Assembly: GCF_019898765.1 (NCBI RefSeq)
Contig: NZ_JAIOKB010000001.1
Span: 434,001 to 498,000 of the forward strand
Direction of reading: 5' to 3'
DNA: 64,000 bases
Source: Sphingomonas yunnanensis
GTDB lineage: Bacteria; Pseudomonadota; Alphaproteobacteria; Sphingomonadales; Sphingomonadaceae
Both the position numbers and the translations under genes were made by a program. Below the pieces are notes generated by a model. The model worked only from the letters and a program-made list of their open reading frames with translations. It searched no databases and was not told the DNA's origin. The first letter of the stretch is position 1; each line of letters starts with the position of its first letter. This document shows, in pieces, positions 10,345 through 22,137 of this stretch.

Positions 10345-10790
10345 TCACGCTTCCTCCACGCTGACCACGCCGTCGCGCACGGCGACGATCCGCACGCGCG
10401 CCCCCGCGGGCAGGTCGGGGCCGCGCGCGGGCCAGCTGCCGTCGCCCACCACGACGCGGCCGCGCCCGTCGACGATCGCGCTCTCCAAACGGGTCACCTC
10501 GCCGACCAGCCGGGCGGCGCGGTCGTTGAGCCGAACATCGCCCCCTTCGACGGGAAAGTCGCGGTACCAGCGCCGGCCCACCAGGACCGTCACCACGCTC
10601 CACAGCGCGAAGCAGACCAGCTGCGCCGCCAGTGGCAGCGGCGCGACCGCGTAGCTGATCGCCGCGGTCACCGCCGCCGCGAGCGCGAGGAAGACGAGGA
10701 ACACGCCGGGTACCGCCAGCTCGGCGATGCCGAGCAGCAGCGCGGCGGCGAGCCACGCCGCGCCCGGTTCCCCCAACCAGCCCCAGCCCG

Positions 10791-10794
<4 letters not shown>
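10345..10794 (-). CDS. NfeD-family membrane protein
   Basis: Membrane protein of 149 residues, with two to three hydrophobic segments in the first 75 residues ([20 protein letters not shown] and the [21 protein letters not shown] region) and a C-terminal soluble OB-fold domain (about 90-149, [19 protein letters not shown]). NfeD proteins pair with SPFH proteins, and here the GTG start at 10794 overlaps the stop of the upstream SPFH gene by four bases. The pair probably forms a membrane microdomain or quality-control complex. The exact role is not known. Confidence 0.88.
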
Positions 10795-13338
<2,544 letters not shown>

Positions 13339-14493
13339 GTGACCCCCGCGGCGCGCACCCAGGCGGCGATCGAGCTGCTCGACTCGATCGTCGCCGCCGC
13401 GGAGCAGGGCGGCGCCGCGGCCGACACGCTGATCGCGCGCTATTTCGCGACGCGCCGCTACGCCGGATCGAAGGACCGTCGTGCGGTGCGCGAGCTGGTC
13501 TATGCCGCGGTCCGCGCGTTCGGCGAGAAGCCGGCGAGCGGGCGCGCCGCGCTGGTCGCGCTCGCCCGCCATGACGTCGCGCTCGCCGCCACCTTCGACG
13601 GCTCGCCGCACGGCCCTGCGCCGATCGGCGACGAGCCCGCGGCCACCCCGGGCGTGCTGCCGAGCTGGCTCGCGGAGCGGTTCGCGGTATCGGGGCTCGA
13701 CGAGGGCGAGCAGGCCGCGCTGGTGGAGCGCGCCCCGCTCGACGTGCGCGTCAACCGGCTGCGCGGCGACCCGCCCGCGATCGACGGCGCCGCGCCGATC
13801 CCCGGCCTTGCCGACGCGTTGCGGCTACCCGCGGGTATGGACCTCAAGCCGCTCGCCGGTCTGATCGAGCCGCAGGACGCCGGCAGCCAGGCGGTGACGC
13901 TCGCCGCCGGCGCCGCACCGGGGATGACGGTGCTGGACCTCTGCGCCGGGGCGGGGGGCAAGAGCCTCGCGCTCGCCGCCGCGATGGCGAACGAGGGGCG
14001 GATCATCGCCAGCGACGTCGACCGCGCGCGACTCGCCCGGCTCGCGCCCCGCGCCGATCGCGCCGGCGTGACAATCATCGAGAGTCGCCTGCTCGACGGC
14101 GGGCGGGAGGCAGCCGCGCTCGCCGACATCAGCGCGGACGTCGTCTTCGTCGACGCGCCCTGCTCGGGCAGCGGGACGTGGCGCCGCAACCCCGAGGCGC
14201 GCTGGCGGCTCAGCCCCGAGCGGCTCGAGCGCTACGCGGCGACGCAGCGCCACGTGCTCGCGCTCGGCGCGGCGGCGGTCCGCCCGGGCGGGGCGCTGGT
14301 CTTCGTCACCTGCTCGCTGCTCGACGCCGAGGGGGCGAACCAGGTCGAGCGCTTCCTCACCGACCATCCCGGCTGGCATGCCGAGCCGCTCGCGCTGCCG
14401 TTCGGGCGTGCGCGCGGGCGGGGCGTCCGGCTCACCCCCGCACATGACGGCACCGACGGTTTTTTCGTCGCGCGGCTGCGGGCGCCATGCTAG
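13339..14493 (+). CDS. RsmB/NOL1/NOP2/Sun-family RNA m5C methyltransferase
   Basis: SAM-dependent RNA cytosine-5 methyltransferase, probably acting on 16S rRNA. The 384 residues have an N-terminal NusB-like helical region (about 1-90) and a Rossmann methyltransferase domain with the SAM motif DLCAGAGGKSLAL (about 200-212). Both family cysteines are visible: the PCSG motif (Cys275) and the TCS motif (Cys325, the likely nucleophile). It uses a GTG start immediately after the guaB stop. It is shorter than E. coli RsmB, so I do not assign the exact target. Confidence 0.9.
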   Translation: MTPAARTQAAIELLDSIVAAAEQGGAAADTLIARYFATRRYAGSKDRRAVRELVYAAVRAFGEKPASGRAALVALARHDVALAATFDGSPHGPAPIGDEPAATPGVLPSWLAERFAVSGLDEGEQAALVERAPLDVRVNRLRGDPPAIDGAAPIPGLADALRLPAGMDLKPLAGLIEPQDAGSQAVTLAAGAAPGMTVLDLCAGAGGKSLALAAAMANEGRIIASDVDRARLARLAPRADRAGVTIIESRLLDGGREAAALADISADVVFVDAPCSGSGTWRRNPEARWRLSPERLERYAATQRHVLALGAAAVRPGGALVFVTCSLLDAEGANQVERFLTDHPGWHAEPLALPFGRARGRGVRLTPAHDGTDGFFVARLRAPC

Positions 14494-14526
14494 GCGCCGG
14501 GGATCGTGTCGAAGCTGGAGCCGTTC

Positions 14527-15048
14527 ATGCGTTTCACCTCGGTCGCCACTGCCGCGGCGCTGGCGCTGGTGTCGATCTCGACCTCGCTGCACGGCCAGCG
14601 CCCGGACGACCAGATCGACGCGCGCAGCATGGCGTTGCTCCAGCAGGGCAGGGCGGCGCGTGCCGCGGGCAACATCGACGGCGCGACCGATCTGTTCGAG
14701 AGCGCGGTGACGGTCGATCCGCGCAACCGCCAGGCCTTCATCGCGCTCGCGCAGGTGGCGGAGGCGCGAGCGCTGCCGGGCAAGGCGATCCGGCTCTACC
14801 GCGAGGCGCTGCTGCTCGAGCCCAATGACATCGCCGCGCTGACCGGGCAGGGCGAGGCGATGGTGGCCAAGGGGGCGGTCGAGCGCGCCAAGCAGAATCT
14901 CGCGCGCGTGCGTACGCTGTGCCAGGGCCAGTGCACCCAGGCGACCGAGCTCGCCGCGGTGATCGCCAAGGGCCCGCCGGTCACCACCGCGCAGGTCAGC
15001 GCGCCCAGTACCGTGCCGCCCGCGGCGCCGCCCTCGTCGCGCGACTGA
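14527..15048 (+). CDS. Exported TPR-repeat protein
   Basis: 173-residue protein with a signal peptide ([20 protein letters not shown]) and at least two TPR units: [23 protein letters not shown] at about 45-67 (one helix pair) and the [16 protein letters not shown] region at about 85-105. The tail is Pro/Ala/Ser-rich. The ATG at 14527 has GGAG about seven bases upstream and places the signal peptide at the N-terminus; a GTG at 14506 is the alternative. It precedes the cytochrome c maturation genes by 86 bases, but no direct link is shown. Confidence 0.8.
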   Translation: MRFTSVATAAALALVSISTSLHGQRPDDQIDARSMALLQQGRAARAAGNIDGATDLFESAVTVDPRNRQAFIALAQVAEARALPGKAIRLYREALLLEPNDIAALTGQGEAMVAKGAVERAKQNLARVRTLCQGQCTQATELAAVIAKGPPVTTAQVSAPSTVPPAAPPSSRD

Positions 15049-15134
15049 TCCGCTCGCGTCATCGCGCTAGTGCCGCTAAGCTGCTTCATCGCCTAGCTGA
15101 TTCACCCGCCTGACCCGATCGATCGCACCGCCCC

Positions 15135-15860
15135 TTGCCGACGCTTCACGCCCTTGCCAATCCCGCCCGCTTCCTGCGGATCGCGCGCCCGCTCACCCCT
15201 TGGCTGTGGTGGCTGGGGGTCGCGCTGGTCGCGTTCGGCGGCTGGGCCGGGCTGACCCAGACGCCGCCCGACTATCTCCAGGGCGAGACGGTGCGCATCC
15301 TCTACGTCCATGTCCCCGCCGCCTGGCTCGGCATGGGCGGGTGGAGCGCGATCGCGATCGCGAGCACCGCCTTCTTGGTGTGGCGGCACCCGCTCGCCGA
15401 GGTCGCCGCGCGCGCCGCCGCGGTGCCGGGCGCCACCTTCGCCGCGCTCTGCCTCGTCACCGGCGCGATCTGGGGGCGGCCGACCTGGGGGACGTGGTGG
15501 CAGTGGGACGGGCGGCTGACCTCGATGCTGCTGCTGTTCTTCGTCTATCTCGGCTACATCGCGCTCTCCAACGCCGACCGCGAGCGCGGCGGCGACGGGC
15601 GCGTGCCCGCGATCTACGGCATCGCCGGCACCGTGCTGCTGCCGATCATCCGCTATTCGGTGGTGTGGTGGAACACGCTCCACCAGGGACCGAGCATCGG
15701 GCTGACCTCGTCGACGATCGACCGTTCGCTGCTATGGCCGCTGCCGTTCATGCTACTCGGCTTCTCCTGCCTGTTCGGCGCGATCGTCCTGATGCGGATG
15801 CGCGCGATCCTCGCCGCCGCCAAGGCCGAGGCGCGGCTGCGGCGGAGAGCGCTGGCGTGA
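15135..15860 (+). CDS. ccmC: Heme exporter/heme handling protein CcmC
   Basis: Inner-membrane protein of System I cytochrome c maturation that loads heme onto CcmE. The 241 residues contain six hydrophobic segments and the tryptophan-rich heme motif WGTWWQWDGRL (about 118-128), flanked by conserved histidines (HVPAAWLGMG and NTLHQGPSI). The start is TTG at 15135, giving MPTLHALANPARFLRIARPL, which resembles other sphingomonad CcmC N-termini; no good ribosome binding site is visible. Its stop overlaps ccmD (GTGA). Confidence 0.94.
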   Translation: MPTLHALANPARFLRIARPLTPWLWWLGVALVAFGGWAGLTQTPPDYLQGETVRILYVHVPAAWLGMGGWSAIAIASTAFLVWRHPLAEVAARAAAVPGATFAALCLVTGAIWGRPTWGTWWQWDGRLTSMLLLFFVYLGYIALSNADRERGGDGRVPAIYGIAGTVLLPIIRYSVVWWNTLHQGPSIGLTSSTIDRSLLWPLPFMLLGFSCLFGAIVLMRMRAILAAAKAEARLRRRALA

Positions 15861-15961
15861 ACCCCTGGCCGTTCGTCATCGCCGCCTACGCTCTCGTGCT
15901 CGGTGCCGGCGCCCTGGTCGGCTGGCTGAGCTACCGCGCGATGCGGAAGCACGAGAAGTGA
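15857..15961 (+). CDS. ccmD: Heme exporter protein CcmD
   Basis: Small single-span membrane protein (34 residues) that helps release holo-CcmE from the CcmABC complex. The sequence has a hydrophobic span (WPFVIAAYALVLGAGALVGW) followed by a basic tail (SYRAMRKHEK), the usual CcmD pattern. It is located by position, with GTGA overlaps to ccmC upstream and to ccmE downstream. Confidence 0.88.
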   Translation: MNPWPFVIAAYALVLGAGALVGWLSYRAMRKHEK

Positions 15962-16395
15962 CACCCAAGTCGCAGCGGATGACGCTCGTGCTGCTCGGCC
16001 TCGTCGCGCTCGCCGCGGCGGCGCTGCTGGCGCTGTCCGGGCTGCGTGGGCAGGCCGCCTTCTTCTACGCGCCGAGCGACGTGCGCGGCGCGCTGCCCGC
16101 GCCCGACCGAGCGGTGCGGCTCGGCGGCATGGTCGAGCGCGGCTCGGTCCGGCGCGCGGGCGACGGCGTGTCGATCGCCTTCACCGTCACCGACGGGCAG
16201 GCGACGACGCCGGTACGCTTCAGCGGCATCGCGCCCGACCTCTTCCGTGAGGGCTCGGGCGTGGTCGCGGAGGGGCACTTCAATCCCGATGGTTCGTTCA
16301 GCGCGACCAACCTGCTCGCCAAGCATGACGAGAAGTACATGCCGCCGCAGATGGCGGGCAAGATGCATGAGACGCGCACGCTGGAGAAGCAGTGA
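15958..16395 (+). CDS. ccmE: Cytochrome c maturation heme chaperone CcmE
   Basis: Membrane-anchored periplasmic chaperone that carries heme to apocytochrome c. The 145 residues have an N-terminal membrane anchor (about 9-28), an OB-fold beta barrel and the heme-binding motif LAKHDEKYMPP with covalent-heme His123 and Tyr127. The GTG start at 15958 overlaps ccmD. Its stop overlaps an ATG of a CcmH/CycH-like TPR gene; ccmF, ccmG and ccmH, normally next, are not here. Confidence 0.95.
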   Translation: MTPKSQRMTLVLLGLVALAAAALLALSGLRGQAAFFYAPSDVRGALPAPDRAVRLGGMVERGSVRRAGDGVSIAFTVTDGQATTPVRFSGIAPDLFREGSGVVAEGHFNPDGSFSATNLLAKHDEKYMPPQMAGKMHETRTLEKQ

Positions 16396-17036
16396 TGGGC
16401 TTCGTCGCGCTGCTGCTGCTCGGTGCCGGGGCGTTCGCCGCGCTGGCGCTGCTACGTGCCGACCGCGCCTTGTGGACGCTGCTCGCCGCGGCGCTGTGCC
16501 TGGGCGGTGCCGGTTATGCCTGGCAGGGTTCGCCGCTGCTCGGCGCGCGACCGGCGTCGCCGCGCAGCGAGACCGCGCCGATCGACCCGGACGAGATCGC
16601 GCTGAGGGACGGCCTGCTCGGCCGCTACACCGCGGACACCGCCTATCTCGTCGCCGCCGACGCCATGACTCGCAGCGGCAACAGCCGCGCGGCCGCGCGG
16701 GTGGTGATGGGCGGCCTGTCCAAGCTCCCCAAGAGCTTCATCCTGTGGACCTGGGCGGGTGTGACGCTCGCCGCCGACGCGGGCGACCGGCTCTCGCCGC
16801 CGGCGCTGCTCGCCTTCCGGCAGGCGGCACGGCTCGCGCCCGAGCATCCGGCGCCGCCATATTATCTCGGCATGGCCTATCTGAGGGCGGGGCAGCTCGC
16901 CCAGGCACGCACGCTGTGGCTGCGCGCCGTCGCACTCTCCGCGCCGGGCACCGATTACCGCCGTGAGCTGGTCCGGCGCGTGCTGGTGCTCGATCAGTTC
17001 ATCGCCGCGGGCGTCGACCCCTCGCGCGGAGGGTGA
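16392..17036 (+). CDS. CcmH/CcmI-like cytochrome c biogenesis TPR protein
   Basis: 214-residue membrane protein with two N-terminal hydrophobic segments (about 2-20 and 25-45), a short linker and a TPR domain (about 75-200, including AARLAPEHPAPPYYLGMAYL and LAQARTLWLRAVALSAPG). It resembles the TPR part of CcmI/CycH, which presents apocytochrome c for heme ligation. The ATG overlaps the ccmE stop (ATGA). In related genomes this gene follows ccmF-ccmG-ccmH; here it is fused directly to the ccmE end. The assignment rests on architecture and context. Confidence 0.82.
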   Translation: MMGFVALLLLGAGAFAALALLRADRALWTLLAAALCLGGAGYAWQGSPLLGARPASPRSETAPIDPDEIALRDGLLGRYTADTAYLVAADAMTRSGNSRAAARVVMGGLSKLPKSFILWTWAGVTLAADAGDRLSPPALLAFRQAARLAPEHPAPPYYLGMAYLRAGQLAQARTLWLRAVALSAPGTDYRRELVRRVLVLDQFIAAGVDPSRGG

Positions 17037-17052
17037 CGCCCGCGCGATCGGG

Positions 17053-17274
17053 TCAGTCGGCCTTGCCGCGCCCGGTCTGCTCCTGCAGCGAGTCGATCTT
17101 CTTCGACGCGTCAGCCTTGCTCAGTGTGTCGTCGAACGACTCACCGGCCTCCTCGCTGAGCGTCTTCAGGTAGCTCGCCTGCGCGCCGGTCATCGGCTCG
17201 TCGCCGGTGGTCCAGTCGTCGGGATTCTTCTCGGCGTTCGAGAAGGGGTGGGTCTTGGGGTTGTCGTCGCTCAT
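17053..17274 (-). CDS. DUF3072 domain-containing protein
   Basis: Small, highly charged 73-residue protein with the conserved core PDDWTTGDEPMTGAQASYLK followed by an acidic-to-basic tail (TLSEEAGESFDDTLSKADASKKIDSL, in two parts). DUF3072 proteins are common in alphaproteobacteria and have no known function. The ATG at 17274 has AGGAG about six bases upstream. The gene is convergent with the ccm cluster. A DNA- or stress-related role is sometimes guessed, but nothing here shows it. Confidence 0.85.
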   Translation of the reverse strand: MSDDNPKTHPFSNAEKNPDDWTTGDEPMTGAQASYLKTLSEEAGESFDDTLSKADASKKIDSLQEQTGRGKAD

Positions 17275-17409
17275 CACCATCTCCTGTAGCGTGTCGACAA
17301 CCCCGCCGTTCGATATCTGTTCCGCGTTGCCGGCCCCCGATGCGCGTGCTAGGCGCGCCATCACCATGGGTACACACGCGGGCGACGCCTCGAGCACGGT
17401 CGGCAACGC

Positions 17410-19332
17410 ATGAGCGTGAACACCGACGACCCGGCCACCCGGGCGCAGGCCCAGTCGGGTCACCATCACGGCGCGGGCGACGGGCTCGCGCGACTGGCAC
17501 TCGGCGCGATCGGCGTCGTGTACGGCGACATCGGCACCAGCCCGCTCTACGCGATGAAGGAGGTGTTCGTCGGACACCACCCGCTCGCGGTCGACCCACT
17601 GCACATCTTCGGCGTGATCAGCCTGGTCTTCTGGTCGCTGATGCTGATCGTCACGCTCAAATACGTGCTGATCGTGCTGCGCGCCGACAATAACGGCGAG
17701 GGCGGCAGCCTCGCGCTGCTCGCACTGATCCAGCGACGCTCGGGCGCGGGCAAGCGCTGGGGACCGAGCCTCGTCATCCTCGGCGTGCTCGCCACCGCGC
17801 TGTTCTTCGGCGACTGCATGATCACGCCCGCGATCTCGGTGCTGTCCGCGGTCGAGGGCCTGGCGACGGTGGAGCAGGGTTTCGACTCGTTCGTGCTGCC
17901 GATCGCGGTGACGATCCTGATCGCGCTCTTCTACATGCAGTCGATCGGCACGGAGAAAGTGGGGCGGCTGTTCGGGCCGATCATGCTGGTCTATTTCGTC
18001 GTGCTCGCGGTGATGGGCGGTATCCACATCGTCGCGCGACCCGATATCTTCTACGCGCTCAACCCGATGTACGCGGTCCGCTTCGCGGCGAACGACGGGA
18101 CGCTCGCCTTTCTCGCGCTCGGCTCGGTGGTGCTGGCGGTGACCGGCGCGGAGGCGCTCTACGCCGACATGGGGCATTTCGGGCGCAAGCCGATCTCCTA
18201 CGCCTGGCTCGGCTTCGTGCTGCCCGCGCTGATGATCAACTATCTCGGTCAGGGCGCGCTGCTGCTGGAGAACCCCGCCGCGGCGGAGAACCCCTTCTTC
18301 CTGATGGCGCCGGAGAGTTGGCGGCTATGGCTGGTGATCCTCGCCACGATGGCGACGGTGATCGCCAGCCAGGCGGTGATCACCGGCGCCTATTCGGTGG
18401 TCCAGCAGGCGGTGCAGCTCGGGCTGATGCCTCGTATCCGTATCACCCACACCAGCGCGTCGGAGGCGGGCCAGATCTACATCCCGGCGGTGAACTGGGC
18501 GCTGATGATCATGGTGCTGCTGCTGGTATTCGGCTTCGGCGAGTCGTCCAATCTCGCGGCGGCCTATGGCATCGCGGTCACTGGGACGATGTTCATCTCG
18601 ACCTGCATGGTCGGTGTGCTGATCCGCCGCGTCTGGCACTGGCCGATCTGGGCGACCGCCCTGTTCGAGATCACCTTCCTCTCGATCGACGGGCTGTATT
18701 TCGCCTCGAACCTGACCAAGGTGCCCGACGGCGGCTGGTTCCCACTGCTGGTCGCGGTGATCGTCTTCGTGCTGCTCACCACCTGGTCACAGGGGCGCAA
18801 ATTGATGCTCGAGCGGATGCGCGAGGCGGCGATGCCGATCAAGATCTTCATCGACTCGGCCGCCACCTCGGCGACGCGCGTGCCCGGCACCGCGGTGTTC
18901 ATGACCTCCACGCCCGAGGGCGTGCCGCACGCGCTGCTTCACAATCTCAAGCACAATCGCGTGCTGCACGAGCGCGTCATCCTGCTCACGGTGCGCGTCA
19001 CCGACATGCCCTATTTTCCCGAGGAGGATCGCTTCCTCCACGAGAACCTGGGGCAGGGCTTCCACCGCGTCGTGCTGCGCTACGGCTTCATGGAGGAGCC
19101 CGACGTGCCCGCGCACCTGCGCTCCTATGACGGCTGCGGCGCCGAGTTTCGCATGATGGACACCAGCTTCTTCCTGAGTCGCCAGACACTGCTCGCGTCG
19201 GATCGTCCGGGCATGGCGATCTGGCGCGAGAAATTGTTCAGCTGGATGCTGCGCAACGCAGAGAGCGCGATGGAGTTCTTCCGCCTGCCGACCAACCGCG
19301 TAGTCGAGCTGGGCAGTCAGATCGAGATTTGA
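17410..19332 (+). CDS. kup: Low-affinity potassium uptake protein Kup
   Basis: Inner-membrane K+/H+ symporter of the KUP/HAK/KT family. The 640 residues start with a short soluble tail and then twelve hydrophobic segments (about 25-450). The family signature [17 protein letters not shown] lies near residues 37-53, with [14 protein letters not shown] and the [18 protein letters not shown] segment also intact. A cytoplasmic C-terminal domain of about 170 residues follows. The stop overlaps the next gene by four bases (TTGA). Confidence 0.96.
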   Translation: MSVNTDDPATRAQAQSGHHHGAGDGLARLALGAIGVVYGDIGTSPLYAMKEVFVGHHPLAVDPLHIFGVISLVFWSLMLIVTLKYVLIVLRADNNGEGGSLALLALIQRRSGAGKRWGPSLVILGVLATALFFGDCMITPAISVLSAVEGLATVEQGFDSFVLPIAVTILIALFYMQSIGTEKVGRLFGPIMLVYFVVLAVMGGIHIVARPDIFYALNPMYAVRFAANDGTLAFLALGSVVLAVTGAEALYADMGHFGRKPISYAWLGFVLPALMINYLGQGALLLENPAAAENPFFLMAPESWRLWLVILATMATVIASQAVITGAYSVVQQAVQLGLMPRIRITHTSASEAGQIYIPAVNWALMIMVLLLVFGFGESSNLAAAYGIAVTGTMFISTCMVGVLIRRVWHWPIWATALFEITFLSIDGLYFASNLTKVPDGGWFPLLVAVIVFVLLTTWSQGRKLMLERMREAAMPIKIFIDSAATSATRVPGTAVFMTSTPEGVPHALLHNLKHNRVLHERVILLTVRVTDMPYFPEEDRFLHENLGQGFHRVVLRYGFMEEPDVPAHLRSYDGCGAEFRMMDTSFFLSRQTLLASDRPGMAIWREKLFSWMLRNAESAMEFFRLPTNRVVELGSQIEI

Positions 19333-19856
19333 CCGGGTCCGCCACCCCCATTCAAGCGCCGATCATCGTGACCGCCCTGTTCGCCGCCGCGGACCAGGCC
19401 TTCCTCGACTCGCAGCGGCGCGCTTTCTTCCCGCCCGAGCGCAACCAGCTCGCCGCGCATCTGACGATGTTCCACCATCTCCCGCCCAGTGGCGCGGCCG
19501 AGCTGCGCCAGCGGCTGGTGGCGGAGACGCGCGGCGTGGCGCCGCCGCGCGCGCGCCTCGCCGGGGTGATCTCGCTGGGGCGCGGCGTCGCCTATCGCAT
19601 CGAGTGCCCGGCGCTGGAGGCGATCCGCGGGCGTCTCGCCGACTCGTTCCGCGGGCTGCTGACGCCGCAGGACCAGGCCGGCTGGCGCGCGCACGTGACG
19701 GTGCAGAACAAGGTCGATCCGGGCGAGGCGCGCGCACTGATCGAGCGGCTCAAGGCCGAGTTCGTGGCGCGGCCGGTGGTGATCGCCGGGCTAGCGACCT
19801 ATTGGTACCGCGGCGGTCCGTGGGAGCCGCTGTCGCGCCACCTGTTCGACGGTTGA
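19329..19856 (+). CDS. 2'-5' RNA ligase/2H phosphoesterase family protein
   Basis: 175-residue protein of the 2H phosphoesterase fold, which needs two H-x-[ST] motifs. Both are present: HLTMFH near residues 44-49 and HVTVQNKV near residues 123-130. Family members process 2'-5' linkages or 2',3'-cyclic phosphates in RNA; the true substrate is unknown. The TTG start overlaps the kup stop by four bases, so it is probably co-transcribed with kup, without an obvious functional link. Confidence 0.82.
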   Translation: MTGSATPIQAPIIVTALFAAADQAFLDSQRRAFFPPERNQLAAHLTMFHHLPPSGAAELRQRLVAETRGVAPPRARLAGVISLGRGVAYRIECPALEAIRGRLADSFRGLLTPQDQAGWRAHVTVQNKVDPGEARALIERLKAEFVARPVVIAGLATYWYRGGPWEPLSRHLFDG

Positions 19857-19878
19857 GCGGCCGCGGAGGCGGTGCGGC

Positions 19879-20511
19879 TCATTCGACTCGATCCACCGCC
19901 ATCAGCTGCGACGGATAGGGCTGCGCCAGCGCCACCGCGTCGTCGAACGGGCAGCTGAGCCAGCGCTCCTCGTCCTCCTCGTGCAGTAGCAACGGCATCG
20001 CCTTGGGGTGGATCGGCGCGACCAGCGGGTTGGGCTCGCAGGTCAGGAAGGCGAACACCGCGCCCTGCTCGGTCGGGCGCCATACGCCCGCGAAGCTGAC
20101 GATCGCGCGGCTCGGCACGTCGAACCAGTGGAGCGGCAGCTTGCCGTCGGCGCCGCGATGCTGGCCATACTCGCTGAAGGCGGTGAAGGGCACGAGGCAG
20201 CGCCGCCGCGGGTTGGCGAGCGCCGAGCGCCAGAAGGGTGAGGTGTAATTGCGAACGTTGGTGATCTTCTTGGTCAGCAGCACGGGCTTGCCGGTGGCCT
20301 TGTCGATGCGCTTGCCCGGCACCTGGTGCGGGAAGCCCCAGGCCATGGCGTCGAGCGCACGGCCGGCGTCGGTCTCGCGCACGACATAGGCGGCGCGGTC
20401 GGGGAAGAGCTCAGGCGGCGGCACCTCGAGGTCGGGCGGGAAGGGCACCGCGACGCCGTAGCGCGTCGCCAGCGCGATCTGCGTCTCGGTCATGCGGTAG
20501 CGATTGCACAT
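19879..20511 (-). CDS. SOS response-associated peptidase (SRAP/YedK-HMCES family)
   Basis: Forms a covalent crosslink with abasic sites in single-stranded DNA. The 210 residues start MCNRYRM, so Cys2 becomes the N-terminal nucleophile after methionine removal. Other conserved points are the WGFPH segment, an Asn-rich NVRNYTSPFW (the classic family has NARxET), a Glu in FTAFSEYG and a His in APIHPKAMPLLL. These substitutions mark a divergent subgroup. I chose the ATG at 20511, since the longer ORF would displace the required Cys2. Confidence 0.88.
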   Translation of the reverse strand: MCNRYRMTETQIALATRYGVAVPFPPDLEVPPPELFPDRAAYVVRETDAGRALDAMAWGFPHQVPGKRIDKATGKPVLLTKKITNVRNYTSPFWRSALANPRRRCLVPFTAFSEYGQHRGADGKLPLHWFDVPSRAIVSFAGVWRPTEQGAVFAFLTCEPNPLVAPIHPKAMPLLLHEEDEERWLSCPFDDAVALAQPYPSQLMAVDRVE

Positions 20512-20698
20512 GCGCTCAGGTGCCATGCCGGCGCACACGTCCGCAAGTCCGCGAGATCAGAAGCTTACGACGACTTCGCGCGGTGCGACTGCGTCGGCGT
20601 GCAGGCAGTATGACGCCATTTCGGATGAGATGAAGGACAGCGACGCTGCCGTTCATGCTACCGATGAGCGGGGGCGACTCGGTTTGACGGAGTGGGCG

Positions 20699-21028
20699 AT
20701 GCGCGTTCTCATTTGTGGCTTGGTGGCCAGTCTCCTCGCCGTGCCAGCGTCGGCTCAGTGGCGCAGCCCCGCTGGGATCGTGGAGCCGCCGTACATCCCC
20801 TCGATCGTTCCGGGCGGCCGAGAGATCCCGACGAACACGGTAACGCCGACACAGCGGCGTCAGCGGCTCGAGGCTGCGAACGCCTTACGAGCAGAGGTCG
20901 ATCAGATGCTGGCCGCGGGCGGGGGCGCCCTCACCGGTAAGCAGATCGCCTATGTCCGCACCAGGGTCGCGCGCATCAACGGCGCCTGTAACACGACTGG
21001 GCGACTGATAGCCGGCTGCGATCGGTGA
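20699..21028 (+). CDS. Small secreted hypothetical protein
   Basis: 109-residue protein with a clean signal peptide (MRVLICGLVASLLAVPASAQ, then WRSP). The mature part has a Pro/Ile-rich start, an Arg/Gln/Ala helical stretch and two cysteines (GACNTTG and AGCDR) near the C-terminus that could pair. No family was recognised. The ATG at 20699 has GGAG about seven bases upstream; in-frame starts further up would bury the signal peptide. It begins a run of small genes. Confidence 0.65.
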   Translation: MRVLICGLVASLLAVPASAQWRSPAGIVEPPYIPSIVPGGREIPTNTVTPTQRRQRLEAANALRAEVDQMLAAGGGALTGKQIAYVRTRVARINGACNTTGRLIAGCDR

Positions 21029-21134
21029 GCTGCTCACCGAGTGAATGAAGACGACGTCGAGATTGGGCGACCGGGCGAAGGACATGATCGCGGCCGAGAT
21101 CGGGCCGAGCGCTGGTCCCTTCTGGAGGGGCACG

Positions 21135-21320
21135 ATGACGGACGAAGAGCGGGTCGCGGCGTATCGTCAGCATAGCGATCAGGCTCGTCAGATCGTCGAA
21201 GTAATCGACGACGAAGCGCGATATCAGATGGCGGGCGGCAACGAAAAGACGCGCGACGTCACAGCCGACTTCCGCGAGAGACACGTACGTCTGGCGGACG
21301 CCATGGAGCAGCTAGCATAA
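21135..21320 (+). CDS. Small hypothetical protein
   Basis: 61-residue, highly charged and mostly helical protein (MTDEERVAAYRQHSDQARQ at the start). I chose the ATG at 21135 because GGAGGGG at 21124-21130 is a strong ribosome binding site; an in-frame ATG at 21045 would add 30 residues with no visible site. No family recognised. It sits 106 bases after the secreted protein gene, in the accessory stretch. Confidence 0.5.
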   Translation: MTDEERVAAYRQHSDQARQIVEVIDDEARYQMAGGNEKTRDVTADFRERHVRLADAMEQLA

Positions 21321-21545
21321 GCTTGGGAACGGCGAGCCTGACGCTCCCACGGCACCCTCGGCTTCTTCAGCGATGTACGCTCATTGACCCGAAATGCTGA
21401 GGCATCGCTCGCTTTGCCGCGCCCAGATCGGAGTAAACCGCCCCGGCTCTTCCCAATACGGCAGCAGCAGCTGGTCCTTTACGGATGGGCGCGGCCGCTT
21501 CTCTATCGGGTGATTAATTTCTCGATGCCAGTGACGTAGTGTGTC

Positions 21546-22064
21546 TCATCGAAACTCCGCCCACACTGGATGCCCGGCGTCGACCAGTTTCGTGACGATC
21601 CAGCGCATCGCTTGTAGCGCCGGGCCGTGCGGCTTGCCGCGCCCGGTCTCCGCCGCGATCCAGAAGGTCACCAGCAGCTCGCGGTCGGGCAGGTAGGGCC
21701 GCAGCACGCGCAGGGCCAGGCGGGTCGCAGGTACGCAGACGTCCTCGTCCCGCGCGCGCCGGCTGGCGTCGTCGAGCACGGCCAGCGCGAGGTTCATCAG
21801 CAGCGCCTGCGATCGGCGTGCGCGTCGCTCGAGGTCGTCCTGGCCGAAGGGCACGCCGTCGACCCGCGTGTCCGCCCCGCCGCATTCGCGACACATCATC
21901 GTGCGCCGCACCGCCCTCCATCCCATCGACTGGCGCCGGAAGCGGCGATCCATGATCAGCTCCTCGAGGTCGTGCTGCTTGACCGCGCCGCATGCACGGC
22001 ACGTCACGCGCACCGAGCCCTCGACGCGACGGAGATCGTGGAGTGTCGTGGGCGGGGCAACCAT
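21546..22064 (-). CDS. Hypothetical zinc-ribbon-like protein
   Basis: 172-residue protein with two cysteine pairs near the N-terminus: CRAC (about residues 17-20) and CREC (about 48-51), spaced like a zinc ribbon. The remainder is helical and rich in Arg/Leu (LERRARRSQALLMNLALAVL). No family was recognised. The ATG at 22064 is preferred; the ORF stays open upstream to 22208, but that part overlaps the divergent regulatory gene region. It is divergent from the XRE-like gene at 22138. Confidence 0.6.
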   Translation of the reverse strand: MVAPPTTLHDLRRVEGSVRVTCRACGAVKQHDLEELIMDRRFRRQSMGWRAVRRTMMCRECGGADTRVDGVPFGQDDLERRARRSQALLMNLALAVLDDASRRARDEDVCVPATRLALRVLRPYLPDRELLVTFWIAAETGRGKPHGPALQAMRWIVTKLVDAGHPVWAEFR

Positions 22065-22137
22065 CCCTCCAGCATGCCGGAACATAGGGCGAACGAAAAG
22101 TCTGGATCGGCTCGGAAGTTTCCGCCATCTGAAGGCG

